Below, one piece after another: positions 25,405-34,693 of a stretch of DNA of 64,000 nt (the stretch's first letter is position 1; every line of letters begins with the position of its first letter). Position numbers and translations under genes: made by a program. The notes below the pieces were generated by a model. That model searched no databases. It was not told where the DNA came from and saw only the letters and a list, made by a program, of their open reading frames with translations. Source of the stretch: an uncultured bacterium (GTDB lineage: Bacteria > Planctomycetota > UBA1135 > UBA2386); the NCBI GenBank assembly GCA_937906475.1, contig CALCZA010000057.1, positions 1 through 64,000 of the forward strand, read 5' to 3'.

Positions 25405-27528
25405 ATGCGCCATATCCACACTGCCGTTTTCGTTTCCCTTCTGCTCGCTCTGACCGCGGCTCTGCCCGCCCAGGACCTGAATCGCGCTGACTTCCGTAAA
25501 ACTTGGGCGCAGGGCATTCAACTTGAGGACGACAAGATCCTCGATAAGGCCATGAAGCGTGGCCACATGCACGCGATCGTGTTCTACGAAGAGTTTTGGC
25601 GGGTCGCCTCGTCGCGCGATGACCAAGTAGCAGAGTTGAACTCGGATGCGCTGATGGCGTCGTGGGGTCGCTGCTTCGACAGCCAGGACACGCTCAAGCA
25701 CGTGCAGCGGTGGGTCGACGGTTGCACCGACGCGCTGTTCCGTCGATTGCAGTCGTGCCGTTCGAACTCGGCCAAGATCTGGGATGACTACACGACCAAC
25801 GTGGCAACCGGTCAGGTCAAGAAGGACTACGAGTCGTGCTACCAGGACTTCTTGAAGCTGGCCAGAATCGCGGAGTCGATCGGTCACTACCAAGAAGCCG
25901 CGGTGCTCTGGGGCCTCGCCAGCGTCATCGGTAACAAGATGCCGGGCAAGACGATCGAAGATCGTGAGAGTGTGGTGTTCGCTATCGAGCAGCAGTTGGC
26001 CTGCAGGGACCGTTGGAACTACACCTTTGATTCGCACTACACGGGCAACAAGGCCTTCGTGAAGTCCGAACTGCTGAAGATCGAAGTCGATCGTAAGAAG
26101 GCCGACAAGCGGTCGAACGAAGGCTACGACGCCAACTCGAACGGGGTCGAGGCGCTGCTGATGCCGAAGGTTGTCGCCAAGAAGTATGCGTTGAAGTTCG
26201 AGGCGCTCAGGGATTGGAAGGCCGCGGATTACGGCTCACGCGGTGGCCCGGTGCCGTCCTACTGGTGGTTGGATTCGCTCGGCGAATCCGGCAGCAGCCG
26301 CAAGATGGGTTGGTTCCGCCAGCGCGACATGTATTTGCTGCGCCGGGGCGCCAACAAGTTTGCCGTCAGCTGGACGGCGGACGACAGCAAGCAGGCGATG
26401 GATATCGCGGTCAGCCCAAAGGCGAAGCCGTCGACGTTCTACCTCGGCACTGATAAGGCGCTGCCCTACGCGATGTTCTTCTGGATCGGCACCGATGCGG
26501 AGCCGACCGGTGTCGCTAAGTGCAACTACTCGGCGACCGACAAGATCGCCAACATCTATTACCGCAGCGCATCGAGCTGGAAGACCATGATCGAAACGGA
26601 AGCGGTTGTCTTCTACGACGATGATGCGAGTGGTAAGCCCGGTGATGGCGAACCGTTCGTTGGCGAACTCAAGTCGCACATCGTCGGCGATCCGACCGGC
26701 CAGGGCGTCTTGGTGCCGATGTTCGACTCGATGAAGATCGGCAAGGGCAAGCGCGTGCCATACTCGCAGTTCGCCAAGTTGGCTGCCGGCTGGCACTACT
26801 TGGAGATCGCTGGTGGTACCGACGTCGCCGTGCGCCCGCTCAACCCCGAATACTTCAAGCCCGGCGAGGTCCAGTTGGCTTGGACCGGCCCGAAGCCGAC
26901 TCATCCGGACCAACTCGTAATCCAAGGCCGAGGCGACTACGCGGGGGCCATCTTCGACGTGGCTGGCGGCAAGCCGGTCGAAGTGCCCGCTGGTGAGTAC
27001 TCGGTCATCTGGGGCCGCATGACCAAGGGCAAGGGAGGGCGTCTTCAGACCGCGCAGATCTACCCTACGGACGCCCACGAGCCGTTCATAGTCAAGGCGG
27101 GCGAGACGTTTACTCTGGACATGGGCGCCGAGAAGGGCGGTTTCAAGCTCGACTTCGAACGCGAAGGCGACCGCAATGCTTCGGTCAGTGCGCTGACGAT
27201 TTGCGTGGCTGAGAAATCAGGCTGCAAGATAACCGCCATGCACGGTATCGGGATTGCCGCCGACGTGCTGGCCAACAAGTTTGCCGATACCAAGGGCTCT
27301 AAGTCGGTCGGTGCCTTCCAGCCGTTCGTCAACGACCAACTGATTGGCGCCGCTGCCAACCAATACAACAACCTCGGCTTCATGGCCGCGACCTTCCCTA
27401 TGCCTAAGGGCTACCGGAAGGGCGAGATGGTGCTTTCGTTCAAGTTGCCGGCCGACAACATGAAGGTTGGGCTCTTCGCCAAGAAGAAGCACGAGTTCTT
27501 CGGGCCATTGCAGACGGTCTGGAAGTAG
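25405..27528 (+). CDS. Large secreted protein of unknown function
   Basis: 707 residues. A signal peptide (MRHIHTAVFVSLLLALTAALPAQ) is followed by a helical, TPR-like part to about residue 220 that includes a Cys-containing region. The second half is mostly beta-strand: tight repeats of charged residues and aromatics such as YYRSASSWKTM and a probable carbohydrate-binding-like region (GWHYLEIAGGTDVAVRP, then PVEVPAGEYSVIWGR). The C-terminus has FAKKKHEFFGPLQTVWK. No enzymatic motif is recognised. The PAQD cleavage region suggests export to the periplasm or outside. Confidence 0.8.
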   Translation: MRHIHTAVFVSLLLALTAALPAQDLNRADFRKTWAQGIQLEDDKILDKAMKRGHMHAIVFYEEFWRVASSRDDQVAELNSDALMASWGRCFDSQDTLKHVQRWVDGCTDALFRRLQSCRSNSAKIWDDYTTNVATGQVKKDYESCYQDFLKLARIAESIGHYQEAAVLWGLASVIGNKMPGKTIEDRESVVFAIEQQLACRDRWNYTFDSHYTGNKAFVKSELLKIEVDRKKADKRSNEGYDANSNGVEALLMPKVVAKKYALKFEALRDWKAADYGSRGGPVPSYWWLDSLGESGSSRKMGWFRQRDMYLLRRGANKFAVSWTADDSKQAMDIAVSPKAKPSTFYLGTDKALPYAMFFWIGTDAEPTGVAKCNYSATDKIANIYYRSASSWKTMIETEAVVFYDDDASGKPGDGEPFVGELKSHIVGDPTGQGVLVPMFDSMKIGKGKRVPYSQFAKLAAGWHYLEIAGGTDVAVRPLNPEYFKPGEVQLAWTGPKPTHPDQLVIQGRGDYAGAIFDVAGGKPVEVPAGEYSVIWGRMTKGKGGRLQTAQIYPTDAHEPFIVKAGETFTLDMGAEKGGFKLDFEREGDRNASVSALTICVAEKSGCKITAMHGIGIAADVLANKFADTKGSKSVGAFQPFVNDQLIGAAANQYNNLGFMAATFPMPKGYRKGEMVLSFKLPADNMKVGLFAKKKHEFFGPLQTVWK

Positions 27529-27548
27529 CTGTTTCGCTGGCTCGCGGC

Positions 27549-27554
27549 TACACT
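27549..27554 (+). promoter_or_regulatory. Candidate -10 box of serS
   Basis: TACACT in GCGGCTACACTTCG, 10 bases before the serS ATG, allowing a very short 5' leader. Confidence 0.35.
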
Positions 27555-27564
27555 TCGCCGCGAA

Positions 27565-28851
27565 ATGCTCGACATCAAGGTGCTACGCGAGAACCCCGAC
27601 GCCGCTCGCGCGGGGGCTGTCAAGAAACACATGCCGGACCGGGCTGCGGCAGTGGACCGCGCCCTGGCGTTAGACGCCGAACTGCGAGCGATGACGCCGC
27701 GGATCGACGCGATGCGCAGCGAGCAGAAGGCGGGCGGCAAGAAACTCGGCAAGCTGAATCCGGAGGAGCGCGAAGCGTTCCTTCAGACGCAGAAGGAGTT
27801 GAAGGCCAGGCTGTCGGTTCTTGATGACGAGGAGAAGCAACTCAAGCACAACCTCGCCGAGCAACTTGGTCTGATCCCGAACATTCCGGATCCCGAAGTT
27901 CCGGACGGTAAGGACGATAGTCAGAACGTGCTGGTCCGCGAGGTCGGCACCGTGCGCGAGTTCGACTTTAAGGTGCGGCCTCACTACGACATTGGTGAGG
28001 CGCAGGGCTGGCTCGATTTTACACGCGCTGCCGCCATGGCGGGTTCGCGCAACTACATTCTGTTTGGCGATCTCGTGTTGCTGCACGACGCGGTGCTGCG
28101 CTTCGCTGTCGACTTGCTGGTCGAGCGTGGCTTTGTGCCGATAGAACCGCCGCTGTTGGTGCGCGATGCTGCGATGTTTGGCACGGGCTTCTTCCCTGGT
28201 GGCGAGGAGCAGACCTATCGCTGCGAGAAAGATGGCCTGAACTTAATCGGCACCAGCGAAGTGCCGGTCACGTCGTTGCACTCTGGCGAGATCCTCAGCG
28301 AGAAGGATCTGCCCAAGAAATACGTCGCGCGTTCGGCTTGCTTCCGTCGCGAGGCTGGCACGTATGGCAAGGACACGCGCGGCCTCTACCGCGTGCATCA
28401 GTTTCATAAGGTCGAGCAGGTCATCGTCGACATCGCTAGCAAGGAGCGCTCGCTCGAGCACCACGAGTCAATCGTGCAGAACGCCGAGGCATTGCTGCAG
28501 GCTTGCGAGTTGCCCTACCGCGTCGTCAACGTGTGTGGTGGCGACCTTGGTGTGCCGCAGGCGATGAAATACGACATCGAAACGTGGATGCCGTCGCGCG
28601 ACAGTTACAGCGAGACGCACTCAGCTTCACGGTTCTACGACTACCAGTCGCGCCGCTTGAACATTCGCTACCGCCCCGAAGGTGGTAAGCCGCTGTTCTG
28701 CCACACGCTCAACAACACGGTGGCCGCGAGTCCGCGCATCCTGATTCCGCTGCTCGAGAACCACCAGAATGCGGACGGCACGATCAACGTGCCGGAGCGA
28801 CTGCGTCAGTATCTCGGTGGCCGCGAAGTTCTCGGCAAGCCAGTCTTCTGA
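27565..28851 (+). CDS. serS: Seryl-tRNA synthetase
   Basis: Charges tRNA-Ser with serine in the cytoplasm. 428 residues. MLDIKVLRENPDAARAG is the family start. The N-terminal two-helix coiled-coil arm (residues about 30-105) binds the tRNA long arm. Motif 2 is seen in ARSACFRREAGTYGKDTRGLYRVHQF, and motif 3 is in the segment with NNTVAASPRILIPLLEN. An inverted repeat after the stop may terminate it. Confidence 0.97.
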   Translation: MLDIKVLRENPDAARAGAVKKHMPDRAAAVDRALALDAELRAMTPRIDAMRSEQKAGGKKLGKLNPEEREAFLQTQKELKARLSVLDDEEKQLKHNLAEQLGLIPNIPDPEVPDGKDDSQNVLVREVGTVREFDFKVRPHYDIGEAQGWLDFTRAAAMAGSRNYILFGDLVLLHDAVLRFAVDLLVERGFVPIEPPLLVRDAAMFGTGFFPGGEEQTYRCEKDGLNLIGTSEVPVTSLHSGEILSEKDLPKKYVARSACFRREAGTYGKDTRGLYRVHQFHKVEQVIVDIASKERSLEHHESIVQNAEALLQACELPYRVVNVCGGDLGVPQAMKYDIETWMPSRDSYSETHSASRFYDYQSRRLNIRYRPEGGKPLFCHTLNNTVAASPRILIPLLENHQNADGTINVPERLRQYLGGREVLGKPVF

Positions 28852-28869
28852 CTGGTAGCGGGGCTGGTT

Positions 28870-28895
28870 GGCTAGACGCCAAACAGGATCTAGCC
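28870..28895. terminator. Inverted repeat between convergent serS and pseudopilin genes
   Basis: GGCTAGA (28870-28876) and TCTAGCC (28889-28895) form a 7-bp perfect stem with a 12-base loop. It lies in the 38-base gap and spans the stop codon of the minus-strand gene, so it could terminate both directions. Confidence 0.35.
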
Positions 28896-29999
28896 GCCGA
28901 ATAGGCTGCCGCCGCCGCCGGCACTGCCGAAGAACTGCTCGAAGTTAAAGCCGGGAGGCAGTTGCGTCGGAGCTTGGCCGCCACCGGAGTTGCCGCCGCG
29001 ACCGCCGCCGCTGCCGCCGCCGCGCGCTCCGTTACCACGCCCATCGCCGCCCTTGCCGCCCTTGCCGCCCTTGCGATCGCCTGGTTTCGTCAAACCGCGT
29101 TCGCCACGTGAGCTGACCTCCGTGGTGTTTTTGCCTCGCCCGCCCTCGCCACCAGGGCCGGCCGGACCAGCAGGTCCTGCGGGACCGCCTTCGCCTTCCC
29201 CTGCTTCACCAGTGGAAGCGTCCGGTGGTGGGGGCAGCACCGGGATGCGCGCATTGTTCGCCGCGAGGATGTCGTTGAGGCGATCGTCGAAGACGTAGTG
29301 TCGGATGTAGGTCTTCTCGGCACCCTCGAAGTCTTCGACTTCAATGTCGCTGACGACGTTGCGACTACTGCGGCGGCGTTCGATGGTGAACTCGATCTTC
29401 AGACGCTTGGGCAGTCGGTCTTCTGTCGACGAATCCCATTCGAGCAGTTCCTCTGCTTCGAAGCCGAGAGAGTCGTAGTAGCGAACCTTGAAGTTCTTGA
29501 TGCGGTCGTGAACCAGTTGGAACGAGCCCTGCGTACTGAGTTCGTTGTCGACCATCGGGTCTTCGCGGCGCCATAATTCAAACACGTCGCGGAAGTGCGT
29601 GTTTGGTTTGAACCAGTAGCCGACCTCACAAATGGTGGTCTTGTGCGGCACGCTCTCCAGGTCCGTAACCGTGCCGACCGAATCGGTCGTGGTTAGGAAA
29701 TCCATGCGGTCTGCATCGCGACCATTGACGTCAGCAATGGTGCCTTTGAAGACCTTGTTGTTCTTGATGTTGTAGGTCCACAACCCGCGTAGATCGCGTT
29801 CGATCAGGTTGAGGATGCGCGGCCCTGCTTCGGAAGATTCCGCGAGGTCGTCGACGACATCGCGCGCGTTCAGCATGATGTGGAACGTCGTGCCGACCGT
29901 TAGCATGACCGTGGCAGTGATCGAAATGGCGAGCAGTACTTCGATCAGGGTGAAGCCGCTCTGCTTACTTACTTTACTTACTCGTTTGCATGTGGTCAT
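28890..29999 (-). CDS. Type II secretion minor pseudopilin GspJ-like with collagen-like tail
   Basis: 369 residues. The prepilin signal is MTTCKRVSKVSKQSG cut before FTLIEVLLAI, with Glu five after the cut. A GspJ-like body runs to about residue 250. From about 264 the protein is Pro/Gly-rich: EGEGGPAGPAGPAGPGG, a Gly-x-x pattern like collagen, then Lys/Gly and Gly/Asn-rich stretches, ending FFGSAGGGGSLFGG. Ordinary GspJ proteins are about 200 residues. The start overlaps the stop of the upstream gene by four bases. Confidence 0.8.
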   Translation of the reverse strand: MTTCKRVSKVSKQSGFTLIEVLLAISITATVMLTVGTTFHIMLNARDVVDDLAESSEAGPRILNLIERDLRGLWTYNIKNNKVFKGTIADVNGRDADRMDFLTTTDSVGTVTDLESVPHKTTICEVGYWFKPNTHFRDVFELWRREDPMVDNELSTQGSFQLVHDRIKNFKVRYYDSLGFEAEELLEWDSSTEDRLPKRLKIEFTIERRRSSRNVVSDIEVEDFEGAEKTYIRHYVFDDRLNDILAANNARIPVLPPPPDASTGEAGEGEGGPAGPAGPAGPGGEGGRGKNTTEVSSRGERGLTKPGDRKGGKGGKGGDGRGNGARGGGSGGGRGGNSGGGQAPTQLPPGFNFEQFFGSAGGGGSLFGG

Positions 30000-30745
30000 C
30001 GCCCACCTCCTCCAGGTAGGCCGGCGGCACCGCCGCTGGCCGGGTCAATAGGATCAACGCCGCTGCCTTCTGATTCTGCCAGGCTCGACGCTTGATCCGG
30101 CGTCATGCCGGAGATCGCGAGTGTCGAGACCCGAGCCTTGATTAGTAGGGCTTCTTGTTGGCCCGGGAAGTCCGCGTCGAGCTTCGGGAAGTAAACGACA
30201 ACTGCGACCTCTTCGAAGTCCTCTTCGCTTGGAGCTTTCTCGGCGAGTCGTTCTTCAATGTCGTCGAGCTGTTGTTGCTCCTCGTATTCCATCGCGTCGA
30301 GGCCGCGATCGCGAGCGCGCCGTAGGTCTTGGCGGTCGCGTTGCCATTGGATCTTGTCCTTGGCTTCGGTGTCTTCGCCGGCCGCTTCGTTGGCTACTTC
30401 GGCTTCGACGTCCGCGACGCCGCTTTCCCCGAGCACGATCTTGTAGCTGAAGTTCTCATACTTCTCGATCTCGATGATCTGGCCCGATTCCGGCTGCATC
30501 TCGTGTGCGCCAGCCATCAGTCCGGAGAGCTTCTCTTCGGCGATTTCGCGTGCTAGGCGCCAGTTGCGGGCGCGGGTTGCGTCGATCAGTGCGTCGGTGC
30601 GAATGCCGATGTAGCTGATTGTGACCATCGCCACGATGGTCATTGCCACCAGTGATTCGATGAGCAGCATGCCGCTCTCGCTGTCGCGGTTGCGATTGCT
30701 GCGAGCGCCAAAGCACTTCGCTGATCGTGTTCCGGAGTGACTCAT
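29996..30745 (-). CDS. Type II secretion minor pseudopilin GspI-like
   Basis: 249 residues. A 25-residue leader ends DSESG, cut before MLLIESLVAMTIVAM. The fifth residue of the mature chain is Glu, as required for methylation, though the first is Met rather than Phe. The middle has a long charged coiled-coil stretch with many Glu and Asp residues (about 105-170), which a standard 120-residue GspI does not have. The ATG shares one base with the stop of the previous gene (TAATG). Confidence 0.75.
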   Translation of the reverse strand: MSHSGTRSAKCFGARSNRNRDSESGMLLIESLVAMTIVAMVTISYIGIRTDALIDATRARNWRLAREIAEEKLSGLMAGAHEMQPESGQIIEIEKYENFSYKIVLGESGVADVEAEVANEAAGEDTEAKDKIQWQRDRQDLRRARDRGLDAMEYEEQQQLDDIEERLAEKAPSEEDFEEVAVVVYFPKLDADFPGQQEALLIKARVSTLAISGMTPDQASSLAESEGSGVDPIDPASGGAAGLPGGGGR

Positions 30746-31338
30746 TAGAAGGCTCCTTCGCCGATCGGCGCGGGTTGTGCAATCTCGCCCATCTCGGACT
30801 TCTCGATTTCCATCTGGCCGGTCAATCCGTGCAGCACAACGGACCAGGCCATGGTGCTATCGTTGAGGAGTTGCACTGCGATCACTTGGTCGGCCGTGAA
30901 GCCGTATTCATCAAACACGACTTTGTATAGGCCCTTTGTGATCGTGCCGCTCCTCGAGTCGCCGGCGCCAGCGAACACGACGCCATCGGTCAGGTCGATC
31001 CAGCCCTTGTCCTGATCGCGGACTTCGTCGTCGTTGTAGATGACCTGGTCGCTGGTCAGTTGTTCTTCCGGCGGCAGGATGATGCGGAAGCGCGCCCTGT
31101 CGAGATCGAACTCCATCTCCATGCGCTTGGCTTGGATGCGCGACTCCGAACGGATCTCCGTCAGGTTGGCTTTGATGTCCTTGGCGCTGCCGTCGAGGCG
31201 CGCTGTCGGAATGAGCGCGCCGAGGTTGGGGACAATGATGCCGACTAGCAACGCCACCAGTGAAATGGCAACGATCAACTCCAGCAGCGTGAAGCCGGCT
31301 GTGCGTGGATTTGGGTTGATCGTGCCGGTGCTTTGCAT
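30745..31338 (-). CDS. Type II secretion minor pseudopilin GspH-like
   Basis: 197 residues. MQSTGTINPNPRTAG is the leader, followed by FTLLELIVAISLVALLVG with Glu at position five. The body contains a beta-rich globular domain (FDLDRARFRIILPPEEQL). The start at 31338 gives a leader of normal size. An upstream in-frame extension to 31467 overlaps the preceding gene and is unlikely. Confidence 0.78.
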   Translation of the reverse strand: MQSTGTINPNPRTAGFTLLELIVAISLVALLVGIIVPNLGALIPTARLDGSAKDIKANLTEIRSESRIQAKRMEMEFDLDRARFRIILPPEEQLTSDQVIYNDDEVRDQDKGWIDLTDGVVFAGAGDSRSGTITKGLYKVVFDEYGFTADQVIAVQLLNDSTMAWSVVLHGLTGQMEIEKSEMGEIAQPAPIGEGAF

Positions 31339-31400
31339 CTGCCGTTGGAATCGGTCGTTGGGCACCAGGGATATCGGCGCCCAGCTACCCAAGGGGCTGT

Positions 31401-31832
31401 CTAATTCTGTTCCTTGGCTTTGTTTGAGATGTCGTCCTCGGTGCCTTGCGACATGTCGGGACCACAACTGATGACTTCAAACTCGCGTCTGGTGTCACCC
31501 TGGATCAGTTCGTAGGGCGTGTTCCACGGGTCGACCGGTAGTTCTTCGAGTTCGCTGCGGCCTCGCTCATCCTTGGTGGCAAGCTCTTCGAGCGTCTCGG
31601 GCAGGCGGCTATTCTTGACGTAGTAGCTGCGCACAGAACCGGCGATCATCGCGCAGTCGGTTTTGGCCTTGGTTTCCTTGGCTTGGTCGCTGGCGCCCAT
31701 GATATTGGGCACAACCAAGGTCGCGAGCAGGCCGAGAATCACGATCACGACCATGATTTCGACGAGGGTGAAGCCGCGTTGGCTGGCGCTGACGGGGGCG
31801 GAGTTCTGGCTGTATTGGTTCTTGGCGTTCAT
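31401..31832 (-). CDS. gspG: Type II secretion major pseudopilin GspG
   Basis: 143 residues. The leader ends at Gly20, before FTLVEIMVVIVILGLLATLVVPNIMG, and Glu25 is the required mature position five. The C-terminal part has PVDPWNTPYE and GPDMSQGTEDD, the calcium-binding loop region of GspG. It heads the G-H-I-J minus-strand operon. The outer-membrane secretin, ATPase and inner-membrane platform genes are not in this window. Confidence 0.93.
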   Translation of the reverse strand: MNAKNQYSQNSAPVSASQRGFTLVEIMVVIVILGLLATLVVPNIMGASDQAKETKAKTDCAMIAGSVRSYYVKNSRLPETLEELATKDERGRSELEELPVDPWNTPYELIQGDTRREFEVISCGPDMSQGTEDDISNKAKEQN

Positions 31833-31855
31833 AAGTCTCTACCGAAGTCTAGCAG

Positions 31856-31861
31856 CTGGCG
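31856..31861 (-). promoter_or_regulatory. Candidate -10 box of pseudopilin operon
   Basis: Read on the minus strand this is TAGACT in GCTGCTAGACTTCGG, 23 bases before the gspG ATG. Confidence 0.3.
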
Positions 31862-32031
31862 GTTGGAAACAGGCCCCTGAGACGGTGCTGAGGCCTGCTT
31901 CCTTCCCTGGGGAATGTCGTTGCTGACCGTTGATGGACCAGCAGCCATCACATGAGGCCGCGGCAACGATAGCTACTCTGCAGGCTGAGGGGCCCAGCGA
32001 CGGTGAGAGTGGCGGTGCCACCGTTATTGCC

Positions 32032-32394
32032 CTATGCCCCGATTTGGGGGCCACGAGCCCGTGCCAGCGACCTTTGGCCTGTCCATTCAGGGGCGCTTCG
32101 AAGAGGGCTTTGACCCCGCTCTTTGAGCTCTGGCCCGCGACTCCGTTCCGCGTTTAGCTGGTCAAAATACTCAGAGCCGAAATCGATGTTACTGGCCTTC
32201 GGAGCCACCGCGGGAAGCTGGCTGTGAATCAGTTCGGGAGGCTTGCGGATGGCCTGGCTCTTCCGCATGGCCTGGCCGGGCATGAAGCGAGCGAACTGGG
32301 GCGAGCCGGTTAGGGCCTTCTGCTTGTCCCGCGGCAGCCTTTTGATGTGGCCCCCTGGGTGCCGGGACGAGGGTTTGAACTTCGTCGTGACCAT
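32032..32394 (-). CDS. Hypothetical basic protein, doubtful
   Basis: 120 residues with many Arg, Lys and Pro and no signal or membrane segment. The first 75 codons have mostly G or C at third positions, like real genes here, and no overlapping gene explains this. It has no recognised domain and no obvious ribosome binding site. It lies between the pseudopilin operon and the S9 peptidase. It may be a lineage-specific gene or a random ORF. Confidence 0.35.
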   Translation of the reverse strand: MVTTKFKPSSRHPGGHIKRLPRDKQKALTGSPQFARFMPGQAMRKSQAIRKPPELIHSQLPAVAPKASNIDFGSEYFDQLNAERSRGPELKERGQSPLRSAPEWTGQRSLARARGPQIGA

Positions 32395-32659
32395 TCGCCG
32401 GATCCGCTACTGAGTCGAACTAGCTGCCGATCACCTCGAGGTCGAAGTCGGGGCCGGCTCGGTAGGCGAGAGCACGCCCGTTGGTCGCCGAGGTGTCGTT
32501 GTGGCTAGGCTGAGTACGGGTTGCGGTGCGGCTCAAGATTGTCGATCTCTTTTTGGGCCTCGGGCAAATGCCGCCCCAGTTCGCTGGAACTTCAAGCGTT
32601 CGTCAGTCCGTTATCGGTGGCGCGTGGCATTGACCGGCTTGCCCCGCGATGATCGCCAC

Positions 32660-34693
32660 ATGCGCATGCTTCAAAGTCTCGCTGTGACTGCCATCGTGGC
32701 CCTGTCGTTGCTGGTGCAGGATCTGTCCGCACAAAAGGTCCTGACTCCTGAGATCCTCAATTCCCTACATCGCGTGGGCAGCTTGACGCTTGCCCCGGAT
32801 GGCAAGCACTTGCTGTTCACGATTAGCACGCCGGACATTCAGGCGAACAAGGGCAGCACCAAGGTGTATCTGCTCAACCTGATGGAAGCCGGCCGCAAGC
32901 CGACTGAAGTCGCCGTTGGGCGTTCGCCGTATTGGTTGCCCAACAGCGTGTCGTTTGCGTGGGTCGGCAAGGAAGGGATTGTCAGGCGCCACCTGTATGA
33001 GGACGGCCCGGATATCGTGACGGCAGTCGATGGTGGCATTTCGAACCTGCACTGGTCGCCTGCCGGCACGCACTTTTCGTTTACGCAGTCGGTCAAGCTC
33101 GATGCTCTGGTCACCGAGAAGCACAGTGACTTGAGTCAAGCGAACGCGCGTGCCTACGACGACCTACTGATTCGTCACTGGGACACGTGGAACGATGGCA
33201 CCTACAGCCACCTGTTTGTGCAAGCGGTGGCCGGCGGGGGTAAGGCCGTCGACCTGATGCCGACTGAGAAGGTGCATACGCCGTTGATGCCGTTCGGTGG
33301 TGCCGAGCAGATTCGTTGGTCGCCGGATGGTAAGGAACTGTGCTACACGGCGCGTCGCGTGCCGAATCCAGAAGCGAGTACTGACTCCGCGTTGTTTGTA
33401 GTGCCGGTTGGCGGTGGTGAGCATCGCAACCTGACCGAAGGCATGCCGGGCTACGACCAAGAACCGCGCTACTCGCCGGATGGTCGTTGGATTGCGTTCT
33501 CAAGCATGGCGCGCCCAGGCTTCGAGGCCGACCGGATCCGCTTGATGATCCACGATCGCAAGACGGGCAAGAACACCGAATTGTTGCCGGGCTTTGATGC
33601 GTCGCCGCATGACGTGACATGGAGCGCCGACAGTTCGCGGTTGTTCTTCACTGTTGATGTCGAAGGCACGACGCAGATCTATACGACAGCGTTGCAGGCG
33701 CCGGTGGCCGTCGTGGTCACCAAGGGTCGTCACCGTTTGGGCGCGATCCATGTCACCCCGGACGCTTCGGCCATCTATTGCTCAATGACGACGACCGAGC
33801 GCGCGGCGGAGATCGCGCGCGTCGATGTCGCGACCGGCAAGATCACGATGGTGACTGACGCCAACGCCGCCGCTTATGCCGGCATGTCGTTGCCGACGGT
33901 CGACGCCGAATGGTTCGACACGACCGATGGCAAGAAGGTGCACGCATGGATCATCAAGCCGCCAAACTTCGATCCGAAGAAGCGTTATCCGATGCTGCTC
34001 TACTGCCAAGGTGGGCCGCAATCGATGGTTGGGCAGTGGTTTTCATACCGCTGGAACTTCCACCTGATGGCCGCCAAGGGCTACGTCGTCGCCGCGGTCA
34101 ATCGACGCGGTCTGCCAGGATTTGGGCAGGCGTGGAACGACGAGATTTCGGGCGATTGGGGTGGTCAGGCGATGAGGGACTTGCTCTCCGTGACCGATGC
34201 GATGACCAAGCGTGACTACGTCGACGAGGCCCGCGTTGGCGCGGTTGGCGCGTCGTTCGGTGGCTACTCGGTCTATTGGCTGATGGGCAACGGCGGCGAT
34301 CGCTTCGCGACCATGATCTCGCACTGCGGGGTGTTCAACCTCGAGAGCATGTATCTGTCGACGGAAGAACTGTTCTTCGTCAACTGGGACATGGGCGGTC
34401 CATTCTGGCTCTCGCCAGAGATCGCCGAGGGCTACAAGAAGTTCTCGCCCAACCAGTACGTCAAGAATTGGAAGACGCCGTTGCTCGTGATCCATGGCGA
34501 ACGCGACTACCGCGTGCCGTTCGATCAAGGGTTGCAAGCGTTCACTGCAGCGCAGATCCAAGGGGTTACCAGCCGCATGCTGATCTTCCCTGACGAAGGT
34601 CACTGGGTGCTCAAACCGCAGAACGGTGTCTTGTGGCAGCGTGAGTTCTTCGAATGGCTTGATCGCTTCTGCGGCGATGGTCAGAAGAGGTGA
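32660..34693 (+). CDS. Secreted S9 family serine peptidase
   Basis: 677 residues. Signal peptide MRMLQSLAVTAIVALSLLVQDLSAQ (ATG 32660 or 32666). Residues about 35-410 form a beta-propeller with repeated SPDGR/SPDGK-type motifs (RWSPDGKELCYTARRV, PRYSPDGRWIAFSS). The C-terminal alpha/beta hydrolase domain contains GASFGGYS with catalytic Ser532, then HGERDYRVPF (Asp) and DEGHW (His), the prolyl oligopeptidase triad. It probably degrades peptides in the periplasm or outside. The stop overlaps the start of the next gene. Confidence 0.92.
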   Translation: MRMLQSLAVTAIVALSLLVQDLSAQKVLTPEILNSLHRVGSLTLAPDGKHLLFTISTPDIQANKGSTKVYLLNLMEAGRKPTEVAVGRSPYWLPNSVSFAWVGKEGIVRRHLYEDGPDIVTAVDGGISNLHWSPAGTHFSFTQSVKLDALVTEKHSDLSQANARAYDDLLIRHWDTWNDGTYSHLFVQAVAGGGKAVDLMPTEKVHTPLMPFGGAEQIRWSPDGKELCYTARRVPNPEASTDSALFVVPVGGGEHRNLTEGMPGYDQEPRYSPDGRWIAFSSMARPGFEADRIRLMIHDRKTGKNTELLPGFDASPHDVTWSADSSRLFFTVDVEGTTQIYTTALQAPVAVVVTKGRHRLGAIHVTPDASAIYCSMTTTERAAEIARVDVATGKITMVTDANAAAYAGMSLPTVDAEWFDTTDGKKVHAWIIKPPNFDPKKRYPMLLYCQGGPQSMVGQWFSYRWNFHLMAAKGYVVAAVNRRGLPGFGQAWNDEISGDWGGQAMRDLLSVTDAMTKRDYVDEARVGAVGASFGGYSVYWLMGNGGDRFATMISHCGVFNLESMYLSTEELFFVNWDMGGPFWLSPEIAEGYKKFSPNQYVKNWKTPLLVIHGERDYRVPFDQGLQAFTAAQIQGVTSRMLIFPDEGHWVLKPQNGVLWQREFFEWLDRFCGDGQKR

